From positions 659 through 6,728 of the forward strand of contig JAKAMR010000111.1 of assembly GCA_021812785.1 (NCBI GenBank): 6,070 nt of DNA, in the 5' to 3' direction. Numbering within the stretch: position 1 is the first letter of the stretch; every line of letters starts with the position of its first letter. Positions 1 to 5,449 of the stretch are shown here, one piece after another. The notes below the pieces were generated by a model. It was not told the origin of the DNA, made no database searches, and saw only the letters and a list, made by a program, of their open reading frames with translations. The position numbers and the translations under genes are program-made. This stretch comes from Nitrospirota bacterium. GTDB lineage: Bacteria; Nitrospirota; Thermodesulfovibrionia; Thermodesulfovibrionales; JdFR-88.

Positions 1-124
1 TCTCGCCTATCGGACAGGGCTTCATCTTCTCGGCCCGCTCGAAACAGGTGGTCAGGCCCTGCGATACGCCCCACTCGATTATCTTCTCTGCGGCCTCATT
101 CGCGCTCTTTATTTTATGGTCCAT
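1..124 (-). CDS. cooS: Anaerobic carbon monoxide dehydrogenase catalytic subunit, N-terminal fragment (cut by the window edge)
   Basis: Only the first 41 codons are visible (2-124); the gene continues off the left edge. CooS (AcsA in acetogens) is the Ni-Fe-S enzyme that interconverts CO2 and CO; in the CODH/ACS complex the CO passes through a tunnel to acetyl-CoA synthase. The visible protein starts MDHKIKSANEAAEKIIEWG and continues with a Thr-Thr-Cys27-Phe-Glu-Arg stretch and Lys-Pro-Cys37-Pro-Ile-Gly. This matches the conserved lead-in to the cysteine motifs for the B and D clusters, which would lie just outside the window. The start is supported by a strong Shine-Dalgarno GGAGGAG (132-138) 7 bases before the ATG. 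It lies 77 bases downstream of acsB on the same strand, as expected for a CODH/ACS operon. The catalytic C-cluster ligands cannot be checked here. A hybrid-cluster protein is the main distant alternative, but it is unlikely beside acsB. Confidence 0.86.
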   Translation of the reverse strand, partial: MDHKIKSANEAAEKIIEWGVSQGLTTCFERAEKMKPCPIGE

Positions 125-181
125 AATGTTTCTCCTCCGCTGCCGTTTTTAGGTTTTTGGCCTTTTTGCCCTTTGCCATTT

Positions 182-199
182 CACACCGCTGCCGGCGTG
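182..199 (-). other. Small hairpin just after the acsB stop codon
   Basis: On the minus strand CACGCC and GGTGTG can pair (6 bp with one G-T) around a six-base loop, starting 2 bases after the acsB stop. No U-tract follows and cooS begins 58 bases further on, so it is not a convincing terminator. It could be a weak attenuator or an mRNA processing or stability element that sets the AcsB:CooS ratio. It may also be chance. Confidence 0.25.
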
Positions 200-201
200 G
201 T

Positions 202-2400
202 CTATATCATCGGGTCCATACCAAGCGCGGGATGCCCCGTGCTTGAGAGGTATTCCAGAAGCTTTTCGGAATCCTCGGCCACGGTCTCATCCGCTATCAT
301 GTCCAGAAGACCGGGGGCGCCCTCTTCCGCCGCCCTGGCATCGAAGGCCTCCTTCAGGCTCTCCTTGAGGTTTTTGGTCATCCAGACTATCCTCTTTATT
401 CCGCCGTCGCCGGCAAGGAACTTCTTGCTGGTGATGAAGTTTCTGCCTATGCCCATGAAGCCTGGCGTCTGCATGCCGCCGCCGACAGAGCCCGCCAGCG
501 TGGAGAACTTCATTCCCGCGGGCGTCATCCCCTGGTGGCCCCTCTGCACTATCATCACCCCGTTTGCCTCCGGCACTATGGCTATGATGCACTCGAAGCA
601 GCCGCAGGAAGTCATGGGGTTTTCCATTATCGTGTACAGGTTCAGGGACTCCACCGCCCCGCCCGTCGATTTCTTCAGGTATTCGTCAACGCCCGTGTAC
701 CTGCCATACCTGGCGTCCACGAGCTGGCCCTTGGGGACGGGCTGGTTGCCGCCCGTAGGGTCTATCTCGAAGGCCGCCCTGGCGTCCAGCCAGTTGTACG
801 CGCCGCAGAGGCCCAGCCTTTCGGCTGTTATGATGCACACGTGGCTTGGGGCAAAGCTCTGGCACAAAAGGCAGGAATAGAAGGTCTCCACGGACTCGTC
901 GGTCATCGAGCCAAGCCTGTGGTCCCTCTCGGTGTACGCCTTCCGGGCCTCATCCCTCATTGCGACGACTTCCTTCTCATCCGTATAGATTGTGACCTGC
1001 ACCTTGTCTATGATAGAGCGGAACGTATGGCGCATCATGGTGGAGAATATCAGCCCCAGGTGCTCCAGCGTGATGCCTGCGCCCTTGGCGGCGTTGCTTA
1101 TCCTTATCCAGTTCAAGTCCCTCTGGCCCATGTGCCACAGGCCCTGGGCCTCGTTTATGCTGTGGTGCACCTTCCTTTCGATGACGGACTCGAAGTCCTT
1201 CTGCATCTTGCGGCCGGCGACGTCTATCACGAGCCCAAGGGGCATCCTGCCGCCTTTTTCGTAGATCTCCTTCCAGTTTTCGCCGACGATGGTGATCTTG
1301 CCGTCCTCGACTTCATCCATCTCGCGCATGCGCACCCATTCGAAGGCCGGCGTCTTCTGGCCTCCGAACTCTATGAACATGTCCTCCTTGCGGATCCTCT
1401 CGCCTTCGAAGGCCGGACCGTAGGACACAGGTATCGGGGGCTTTTCGACCACTATCTTGAGGCCCCTCACCTCTATAGCCTTCTGCACTATCTTCGCGTG
1501 GTCGAACTCCTTGTCGACCTCCTCATAGGTGCAGACGCCGGTCGGGTGCACAACCGGTATGTCGGTGTCGGCAACCGCGGGGAAGCCCATGTTTATGGCC
1601 CCGGCCCCGGTCGTCCATATTATGTCGTTCAGCTCTCCAAGCACCAGGGCGAAGGCAAACACCCTGTCCTTCTGGTATTTGAGGTGCTCCTTGTAGTCCC
1701 CGGGCTTCTTGCCGCCGAAGATGAGGGAGGCCCTTATCGCCCAGTCCAGGGCGTAAAGGGTGTGCTGCGTCTCAGGGCCCAGGGGCACTATTCTCGTGTC
1801 CCACCCAAGCTCTACGCCTTTCCTTAAAAGCTGCTTGGTGACGCTGTTTCCATTTAAATTGCCCGAAAGAAAGGTAAGTATGTTCTTTTCCTGCAGCTCC
1901 GAGACTATCTTTACCGCGGTGTCGTCATCAGGGGCCGCGCCTATGATGGCGGCGAAACCGGGCATGGTGCCGTCAACTAGCTGTATGCCCAGGTTCCTCT
2001 GGATGGTGTCGGTTATGAACCCGTTATAGACATAGCCGGTCTCCGGGTCAACCGCCGGCTCCAACCCCAGGACAGTCCTTGCCGCAAGCCATATCTCCTC
2101 CGCAAAGAGGGTGGCCATGCCGGAATCAAGGGCCTCGCCAAGGTACGGCTTCCAGATATGCTCCGCAGGCTCCTCATGCAGCAGCTTCCTCGCATACCCG
2201 AGGGCGGTCCGCATATCCCCGAGCGTCTTCACGGGGAAACCAGTCATGGCATAGATCATCGGAAGATAGAAAGCGGTATCAACGAACTCGAACCAGTGCC
2301 CTTCACCCTTTTCAGCTATCGCCTTTTCAAGCATCTCCTCGGCTTCTCTGTATAACCGGTTGGCGCCTCTTATCGCCGCCGTGGCGATTATCTTGGACAT
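202..2400 (-). CDS. acsB: Acetyl-CoA synthase, bacterial CODH/ACS alpha (beta in some nomenclatures) subunit
   Basis: This enzyme makes acetyl-CoA from CO, the methyl group of the corrinoid iron-sulfur protein and CoA, the final step of the Wood-Ljungdahl pathway (reversible when acetate is oxidised). It is cytoplasmic. At 732 residues it is the full bacterial length; archaeal CdhC lacks the N-terminal CODH-docking domain. Domain 1 is roughly residues 1-315, domain 2 about 315-500 and the A-cluster domain 500-732. All A-cluster ligands are present: Cys510, Cys513, Cys522 and Cys532 for the [4Fe-4S] cluster, and the Cys599-Gly-Cys601 motif binding the distal Ni. Each is shifted by exactly +4 from my recalled Moorella numbering (506/509/518/528/595/597), and Trp431 and Phe516 sit at the matching active-site positions, so the enzyme should be active. 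The ATG is preceded by AAGGAGG (2413-2419) with a rather long 12-base gap; AGGGA (2406-2410) is closer. The stop is TAG at 202-204. cooS follows 77 bases downstream. A 321-base gap with its own promoter candidate separates it from the preceding gene. Confidence 0.97.
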   Translation of the reverse strand: MSKIIATAAIRGANRLYREAEEMLEKAIAEKGEGHWFEFVDTAFYLPMIYAMTGFPVKTLGDMRTALGYARKLLHEEPAEHIWKPYLGEALDSGMATLFAEEIWLAARTVLGLEPAVDPETGYVYNGFITDTIQRNLGIQLVDGTMPGFAAIIGAAPDDDTAVKIVSELQEKNILTFLSGNLNGNSVTKQLLRKGVELGWDTRIVPLGPETQHTLYALDWAIRASLIFGGKKPGDYKEHLKYQKDRVFAFALVLGELNDIIWTTGAGAINMGFPAVADTDIPVVHPTGVCTYEEVDKEFDHAKIVQKAIEVRGLKIVVEKPPIPVSYGPAFEGERIRKEDMFIEFGGQKTPAFEWVRMREMDEVEDGKITIVGENWKEIYEKGGRMPLGLVIDVAGRKMQKDFESVIERKVHHSINEAQGLWHMGQRDLNWIRISNAAKGAGITLEHLGLIFSTMMRHTFRSIIDKVQVTIYTDEKEVVAMRDEARKAYTERDHRLGSMTDESVETFYSCLLCQSFAPSHVCIITAERLGLCGAYNWLDARAAFEIDPTGGNQPVPKGQLVDARYGRYTGVDEYLKKSTGGAVESLNLYTIMENPMTSCGCFECIIAIVPEANGVMIVQRGHQGMTPAGMKFSTLAGSVGGGMQTPGFMGIGRNFITSKKFLAGDGGIKRIVWMTKNLKESLKEAFDARAAEEGAPGLLDMIADETVAEDSEKLLEYLSSTGHPALGMDPMI

Positions 2401-2442
2401 TTTGTTCCCTGCCCTCCTTCTATCCTCGGTAGGAATATGGAT

Positions 2443-2459
2443 ATAATTTCCAGAATTAT
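2443..2459. repeat. Inverted repeat in the predicted acsB leader
   Basis: ATAATT and AATTAT are exact inverted repeats separated by TCCAG, forming a 17-bp site 43 bases upstream of the acsB start. A second imperfect pair, TTACAAAA (2461-2468) with TTTTGCAA (2488-2495), can form an 8-bp stem with one G-T pair. Either could be an operator or a leader hairpin. No known regulator motif is recognised. Confidence 0.25.
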
Positions 2460-2501
2460 TTTACAAAACTCTTTCTTTCTAAATCAATTTTGCAAGTTAA
2501 T

Positions 2502-2530
2502 ATTATATAACAGAAAAATAAAGAAGCTAA
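2502..2530 (-). promoter_or_regulatory. Candidate sigma-70-type promoter for acsB-cooS
   Basis: On the minus strand there is a perfect TATAAT (2502-2507). It is preceded 17 bases upstream by TTAGCT (2525-2530), which is only a 3/6 match to the -35 consensus. The sequence TGTTATATAAT also offers an extended -10 reading. Upstream of the -35 is a 16-bp palindrome and a T9 run, resembling an UP element. Transcription would start near 2495, giving a leader of about 95 bases before acsB. The location upstream of a separate gene unit and the AT-richness in a GC-rich genome support it. In such AT-rich DNA a TATAAT can also arise by chance. Confidence 0.5.
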
Positions 2531-2533
2531 TTG

Positions 2534-2549
2534 ATATTTATATAAATAT
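2534..2549. repeat. Perfect 16-bp AT palindrome upstream of the acsB promoter
   Basis: ATATTTATATAAATAT reads identically on both strands. It is followed on the plus strand by nine A residues (2550-2558). It sits just upstream of the proposed -35 of the acsB promoter, at about -39 to -54 from the predicted start. That is where an UP element or an activator/operator site would be expected. Composition is pure A/T, so part of the symmetry could be chance. Confidence 0.45.
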
Positions 2550-2570
2550 AAAAAAAAATAATAGCTTATG

Positions 2571-2640
2571 GCATGAGCCGGCGCAGGCGGGCGGAAAGCG
2601 GCAACAGGCGCCCTCCGGGCCCATCCCGGCTAGAAGATAA
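2571..2640. other. GC-rich foldable island between the two gene units
   Basis: This GC-rich stretch borders the AT-rich promoter region (2437-2570). AGCCGG (2576-2581) can pair with CCGGCT (2626-2631), and on the minus strand an internal GGGCG/CGCCC pair can nest inside. On the minus strand it is followed, 17 bases later, by a run of nine T. It may belong to the 3' end of the preceding operon as a second hairpin. No convincing coding sequence or known RNA family is recognised. The rest of the 2401-2721 gap holds the promoter candidate, the leader and the hairpin at 2655-2704. Confidence 0.4.
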
Positions 2641-2654
2641 AATAAAGAGCTTTT

Positions 2655-2704
2655 ACTTTTCAGCCGGCCCCTGCATATGCTTGAAGCAGGGACCGGCTAA
2701 AAGT
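2655..2704 (-). terminator. Strong hairpin after the NuoG-like gene, possible terminator
   Basis: AGCCGG (2662-2667) pairs with CCGGCT (2693-2698), and CCCTGC (2669-2674) pairs with GCAGGG (2686-2691). One mismatch separates them and the loop is 11 bases. ACTTTT and AAAAGT extend the stem by 6 bp past a bulged C. It begins 17 bases after the stop of the NuoG-like gene. Neither strand has a U-tract directly at the base: the minus strand has a U-rich stretch about 6 bases beyond the full stem. It may therefore be an imperfect intrinsic terminator or a 3' mRNA-stabilising structure. Confidence 0.45.
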
Positions 2705-2721
2705 TGAAGAGATAAAAAATC

Positions 2722-4761
2722 CTACGCCCGGACCTTTGCCTCCCTGAGCCAAAGGAGTCTCGACCCGTTCAGCACGGCGGCGTTCAGGGACTTCATCAGC
2801 TCTTCCGGCTCCGCATCAAGACCGGACGTCCGCTCGAATGGCCTGAATTTTTTTGGCGTCGGGACCGCTTCCTTAAGACTGTCCGAGGCCTTTTTCAGGT
2901 CCGCCCCAAGCGCCTTTGCCACCTCCTCGAATATAACCCTGTGCAGTTTCGCATCGCCCGCGGGTTCAACGGCCTTGCATATCTTTCTGGGCCTTCCCAG
3001 ATAGTCTGTTATGGTACCGTCGGCCTCAAGGTATGAAGCCGAGGGAAGCACCACATCCGCCTGCCTGGCAAGCTCCGTCATGTGAGAACCCTGGACGATA
3101 AGGAAATCCGTCTGAGGGCGCGCATTTACAGTCACCTCGCCCACGGCATAAAGCGCCTTGACGCCGCCTGAGGCCATCTCCCCGTAGGACTTCCCGGCCC
3201 CGCGCAGGCCGATGGCGGCAATCCCCTTTGCGTTGCTTTCCACCGGGACCGAAACGACCCTGCCTTTCAGCAGCCCCAGATTCGCAGCGGCAAGGTACAT
3301 GGCGGGAGAGACCAGCAAGAGCGGGTTTTTGGCCTCCACGAACAGGTCTGCAGCCTTCAGGGCCTCCTCGCCTGCGGTCTCGCCTGAGACCGCCAAAGAC
3401 AGCTCCTTGTTCCCGTTCAGTCCCTTGTCAATGACGGCCTTCACGAAGGCCTTCAGGGAGCCCTCCCCGCTGCCCGTCAGGCTCACCGCCGCAACCGATG
3501 AGATCGCCGACTCGCGGCTGTTCACGACAACCAGCCTGGCCCCGGCGTCCAGCCTCTTTCTTATAGACGCGTCGAGCCCGGGCAGCACCCTTTTCCACTG
3601 GTCGGGATACAGGTCTATGAGCACGAACAGGTCGGCGGACTCAAGGCCGTCCGCGCCGTCTGACATGAGCGTCTCGGCGGTCGAATAAAGGCTTGCCGTG
3701 GTGTCAATGTTTGACGCGCCCGCCGCCTCCGCCAATCCCTTGAGGGCCACGGCGTCTTCGCTTAGCAAACCGGCGGTGGCTATGAAGCCTGAGTCCTTGC
3801 CGGCCGCTTTGAGGGCGGCCGCTGCCGTTTGTATGGCGTCCTGCCATGTGGTCTCCATGAGCTTTCCGTCAACCCGCTTCATGGGGACGGTCACCCTGGA
3901 GTCCGCCTCTATGCAGTCGAACCCGTATCTTCCGTATGCGCAGACGTAACGCTCGGTAGGGCTGCCAGCCTGGTCTGCGTTTATCTTCATGATGCTGCCG
4001 TCTTTTGTGCTGACGCGTATCCCGCAGGCGTTTCCGCAGAGCAGGCAGGTGGAGTCCACCCCTTTAAAATCCCATTCCCTCCCCTTGCGCCATCTGTCGG
4101 CCTCAAGCAGGGCGTTTACAGGGCACACGTCCACGCAGCTTCCGCAAAACGTGCATCCGGATTCCTGAAGCGGCCTGTCTTCGGCCGTAATGACCTTCGA
4201 GCCGACACCCCTGCCCATGAATTCCAGCACGTTCGTGCCCTGGCTTTTGCAGACCCTCACGCACCTGCCGCAAAGCACGCAATACTCCGGGTCACGCTTT
4301 ATGAACGGGTTTGCCTCGTCCGCGGAATAGCCGTGTTTCTTCCTGGTAAAGGAGGACTCTTTTATCCCCATGTCATAGGCGTATTCCTGAAGGCTGCACA
4401 CGCCCGCCTTGGTGCAGGTCATGCAGTCCAGGGGATGCATCGACAGGATCAGGTCTATCACGAACTTCCTGATCTCGTTTATCTTCTCGCCGCTCGTGGT
4501 GATGGCCATGCCGTCCTTGGCTTTCGTGGTGCAGGCGGTCAGCGGGGCCTTCATGCCCTCGACCTCGACAAGACAGAGCCTGCAGGCGCCGATACCCTTC
4601 ATCCCCCTGAGGTGGCAGAGGTTCGGTATGCGCACTCCGGCAAGCTCAGCGGCCTCTATGAGGTTCACGCCCTCGGGCACCTGCGTCTCCCTGCCGTTGA
4701 TCTTCACCTTTATGCTGCCAGACTTTTTCCCTGTCACATTTTCCGTGATCTTCTCCGACAT
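2722..4761 (-). CDS. NuoG/FdhA-like iron-sulfur protein with a shortened, apparently non-catalytic molybdopterin-type domain
   Basis: A 679-residue soluble electron-transfer subunit of the complex I NuoG / NAD-linked formate dehydrogenase alpha family. Domains in order: a 2Fe-2S ferredoxin fold (Cys49, Cys60, Cys63, Cys77); the NuoG His-Cys3 [4Fe-4S] site (His109, Cys113, Cys116, Cys122); two [4Fe-4S] ferredoxin motifs (Cys161/164/167/171 and Cys203/206/209/213); and the fourth cluster site of the Mo/W-bisMGD family (Cys239, Cys242, Cys246, Cys274). The C-terminal part keeps family landmarks such as ADVVLPSASYLEADGTITDY (569-588). Two things are odd. It is shorter than typical NuoG or FdhA (about 800-900 residues), and where active formate dehydrogenases have Cys/Sec in a Leu-Cys/Sec-His context it reads NIDTTASLYS (351-360), so the catalytic residue seems lost. 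It is more likely an electron conduit than a formate dehydrogenase. AGGAGG (4771-4776) lies 9 bases before the ATG. It sits 74 bases downstream of the NuoF-like gene, probably in one operon. NADP-hydrogenase or formate dehydrogenase subunit is the alternative label. Confidence 0.88.
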   Translation of the reverse strand: MSEKITENVTGKKSGSIKVKINGRETQVPEGVNLIEAAELAGVRIPNLCHLRGMKGIGACRLCLVEVEGMKAPLTACTTKAKDGMAITTSGEKINEIRKFVIDLILSMHPLDCMTCTKAGVCSLQEYAYDMGIKESSFTRKKHGYSADEANPFIKRDPEYCVLCGRCVRVCKSQGTNVLEFMGRGVGSKVITAEDRPLQESGCTFCGSCVDVCPVNALLEADRWRKGREWDFKGVDSTCLLCGNACGIRVSTKDGSIMKINADQAGSPTERYVCAYGRYGFDCIEADSRVTVPMKRVDGKLMETTWQDAIQTAAAALKAAGKDSGFIATAGLLSEDAVALKGLAEAAGASNIDTTASLYSTAETLMSDGADGLESADLFVLIDLYPDQWKRVLPGLDASIRKRLDAGARLVVVNSRESAISSVAAVSLTGSGEGSLKAFVKAVIDKGLNGNKELSLAVSGETAGEEALKAADLFVEAKNPLLLVSPAMYLAAANLGLLKGRVVSVPVESNAKGIAAIGLRGAGKSYGEMASGGVKALYAVGEVTVNARPQTDFLIVQGSHMTELARQADVVLPSASYLEADGTITDYLGRPRKICKAVEPAGDAKLHRVIFEEVAKALGADLKKASDSLKEAVPTPKKFRPFERTSGLDAEPEELMKSLNAAVLNGSRLLWLREAKVRA

Positions 4762-4835
4762 GTACGGATTCCTCCTGATTCGAGCTTAATTTCTTTATAA
4801 ACCCCAAAAAATCAAATCAAAACCGCAAATATTGT

Positions 4836-5438
4836 TCAGGCCTTCACCGGCTCCGCCGCGGCCGCGTCCGCGACCTCTATCGCGCCCTCCGGACAGGCCC
4901 GCAGGCAGTCGCCGCATTTCACACACCTTTTCTGCCTTATCTCGAATGGCGGATAACCCGTGAGGTATGGTTTTCTCTTCTCTCCGAACACCGCGCCATG
5001 CGCGCAGGCGTCCTTGCAGACACCGCACCTCGAGCATTTCTCAGGGACTACCCTGAACTCTATGAGCCCAAGGCATTGCTTCTCAGGGCACCTGGCGGCT
5101 GCGCCCGGGGAAGACACATGAGCGGAGAACCCGCCGTCTTCAATCCACTCCAGGATGAAGCGGGCAGTGTCCTTTCCCTTCTTGCACATGGAGGCCTCAA
5201 GCATATGTCCGGCTATCCGCCTGAGCGCGCTTTCATCGGCTCCGGTGCCGCGCCCCTCCGCGATGTTCTCAAGCCTTCTTCTGGCCTCGAAGCTCCCCAT
5301 GGAGCACGGGAAGCACTTCCCGCACATGGGGCCCTCCAGAAAGCCCGTCACGTAATGGAGCGCCTTCTGCACCGGGCACGCCTTTGCCTGTGCGGCGCCC
5401 TTTATGTCCTCAACCTTCAGTTCCTTCTTCTCATCCAT
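4836..5438 (-). CDS. Headless NuoF-like protein: NuoF iron-sulfur domain plus 2[4Fe-4S] ferredoxin, no NADH/FMN domain
   Basis: A 200-residue cytoplasmic Fe-S protein matching only the C-terminal part of NuoF/HydB/HndC-type subunits. Residues about 35-105 carry the NuoF cluster motif GPMCGKCFPC (Cys39, Cys42, Cys45), with the distant fourth ligand Cys85 in ASMCKKG. A short Cys117-x4-Cys122 stretch follows, as in HydB-type linkers. Then come two ferredoxin motifs (Cys135/138/141/145 and Cys172/175/178/182). The tail is Ala/Glu-rich. The Rossmann-like FMN/NADH-binding domain and the SLBB domain are absent. The start is real rather than an artefact of truncation: the upstream gene stops only 11 bases before this ATG, and a modest AGGGG (5447-5451) lies 8 bases before it. 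By family it should relay electrons inside a NuoFG-like complex, probably between the ferredoxin-CBS protein upstream and the NuoG-like protein downstream. The partner and direction of electron flow are inference. Confidence 0.85.
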   Translation of the reverse strand: MDEKKELKVEDIKGAAQAKACPVQKALHYVTGFLEGPMCGKCFPCSMGSFEARRRLENIAEGRGTGADESALRRIAGHMLEASMCKKGKDTARFILEWIEDGGFSAHVSSPGAAARCPEKQCLGLIEFRVVPEKCSRCGVCKDACAHGAVFGEKRKPYLTGYPPFEIRQKRCVKCGDCLRACPEGAIEVADAAAAEPVKA

Positions 5439-5449
5439 GAAAGATACCC

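Noticed and set aside
535..1827. Long plus-strand open frame of 430 codons opposite acsB
   Set aside because: It is wholly antisense to acsB, whose frame has intact A-cluster ligands and family length. The translation resembles no family and is rich in His, Pro, Leu and Val, as expected for the reverse frame of a GC-rich gene.
2437..2640. Small plus-strand open frame in the intergenic gap (67 codons)
   Set aside because: The first half is a translation of AT-rich promoter DNA (Ile/Lys/Asn-rich) and the second half of the GC-rich island. Composition changes abruptly inside it, and I see no Shine-Dalgarno or homology.
2722..4761. Active selenocysteine- or cysteine-dependent formate dehydrogenase
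   Set aside because: The frame has no internal TGA, and the expected catalytic position reads Leu-Tyr-Ser. The C-terminal domain is also short.
3829..4800. Long plus-strand open frame of 323 codons opposite the NuoG-like gene
   Set aside because: Antisense shadow of a gene with five intact Fe-S motifs; no recognisable domain of its own and no supporting ribosome binding site noted.
4794..4820. Promoter-like TATAAA (4794-4799) with TTGATT (4815-4820) before the NuoG-like gene, minus strand
   Set aside because: The spacer is only 15 bases and the hexamers sit in a short AT-rich gap. An internal promoter is possible but not supported enough to list.
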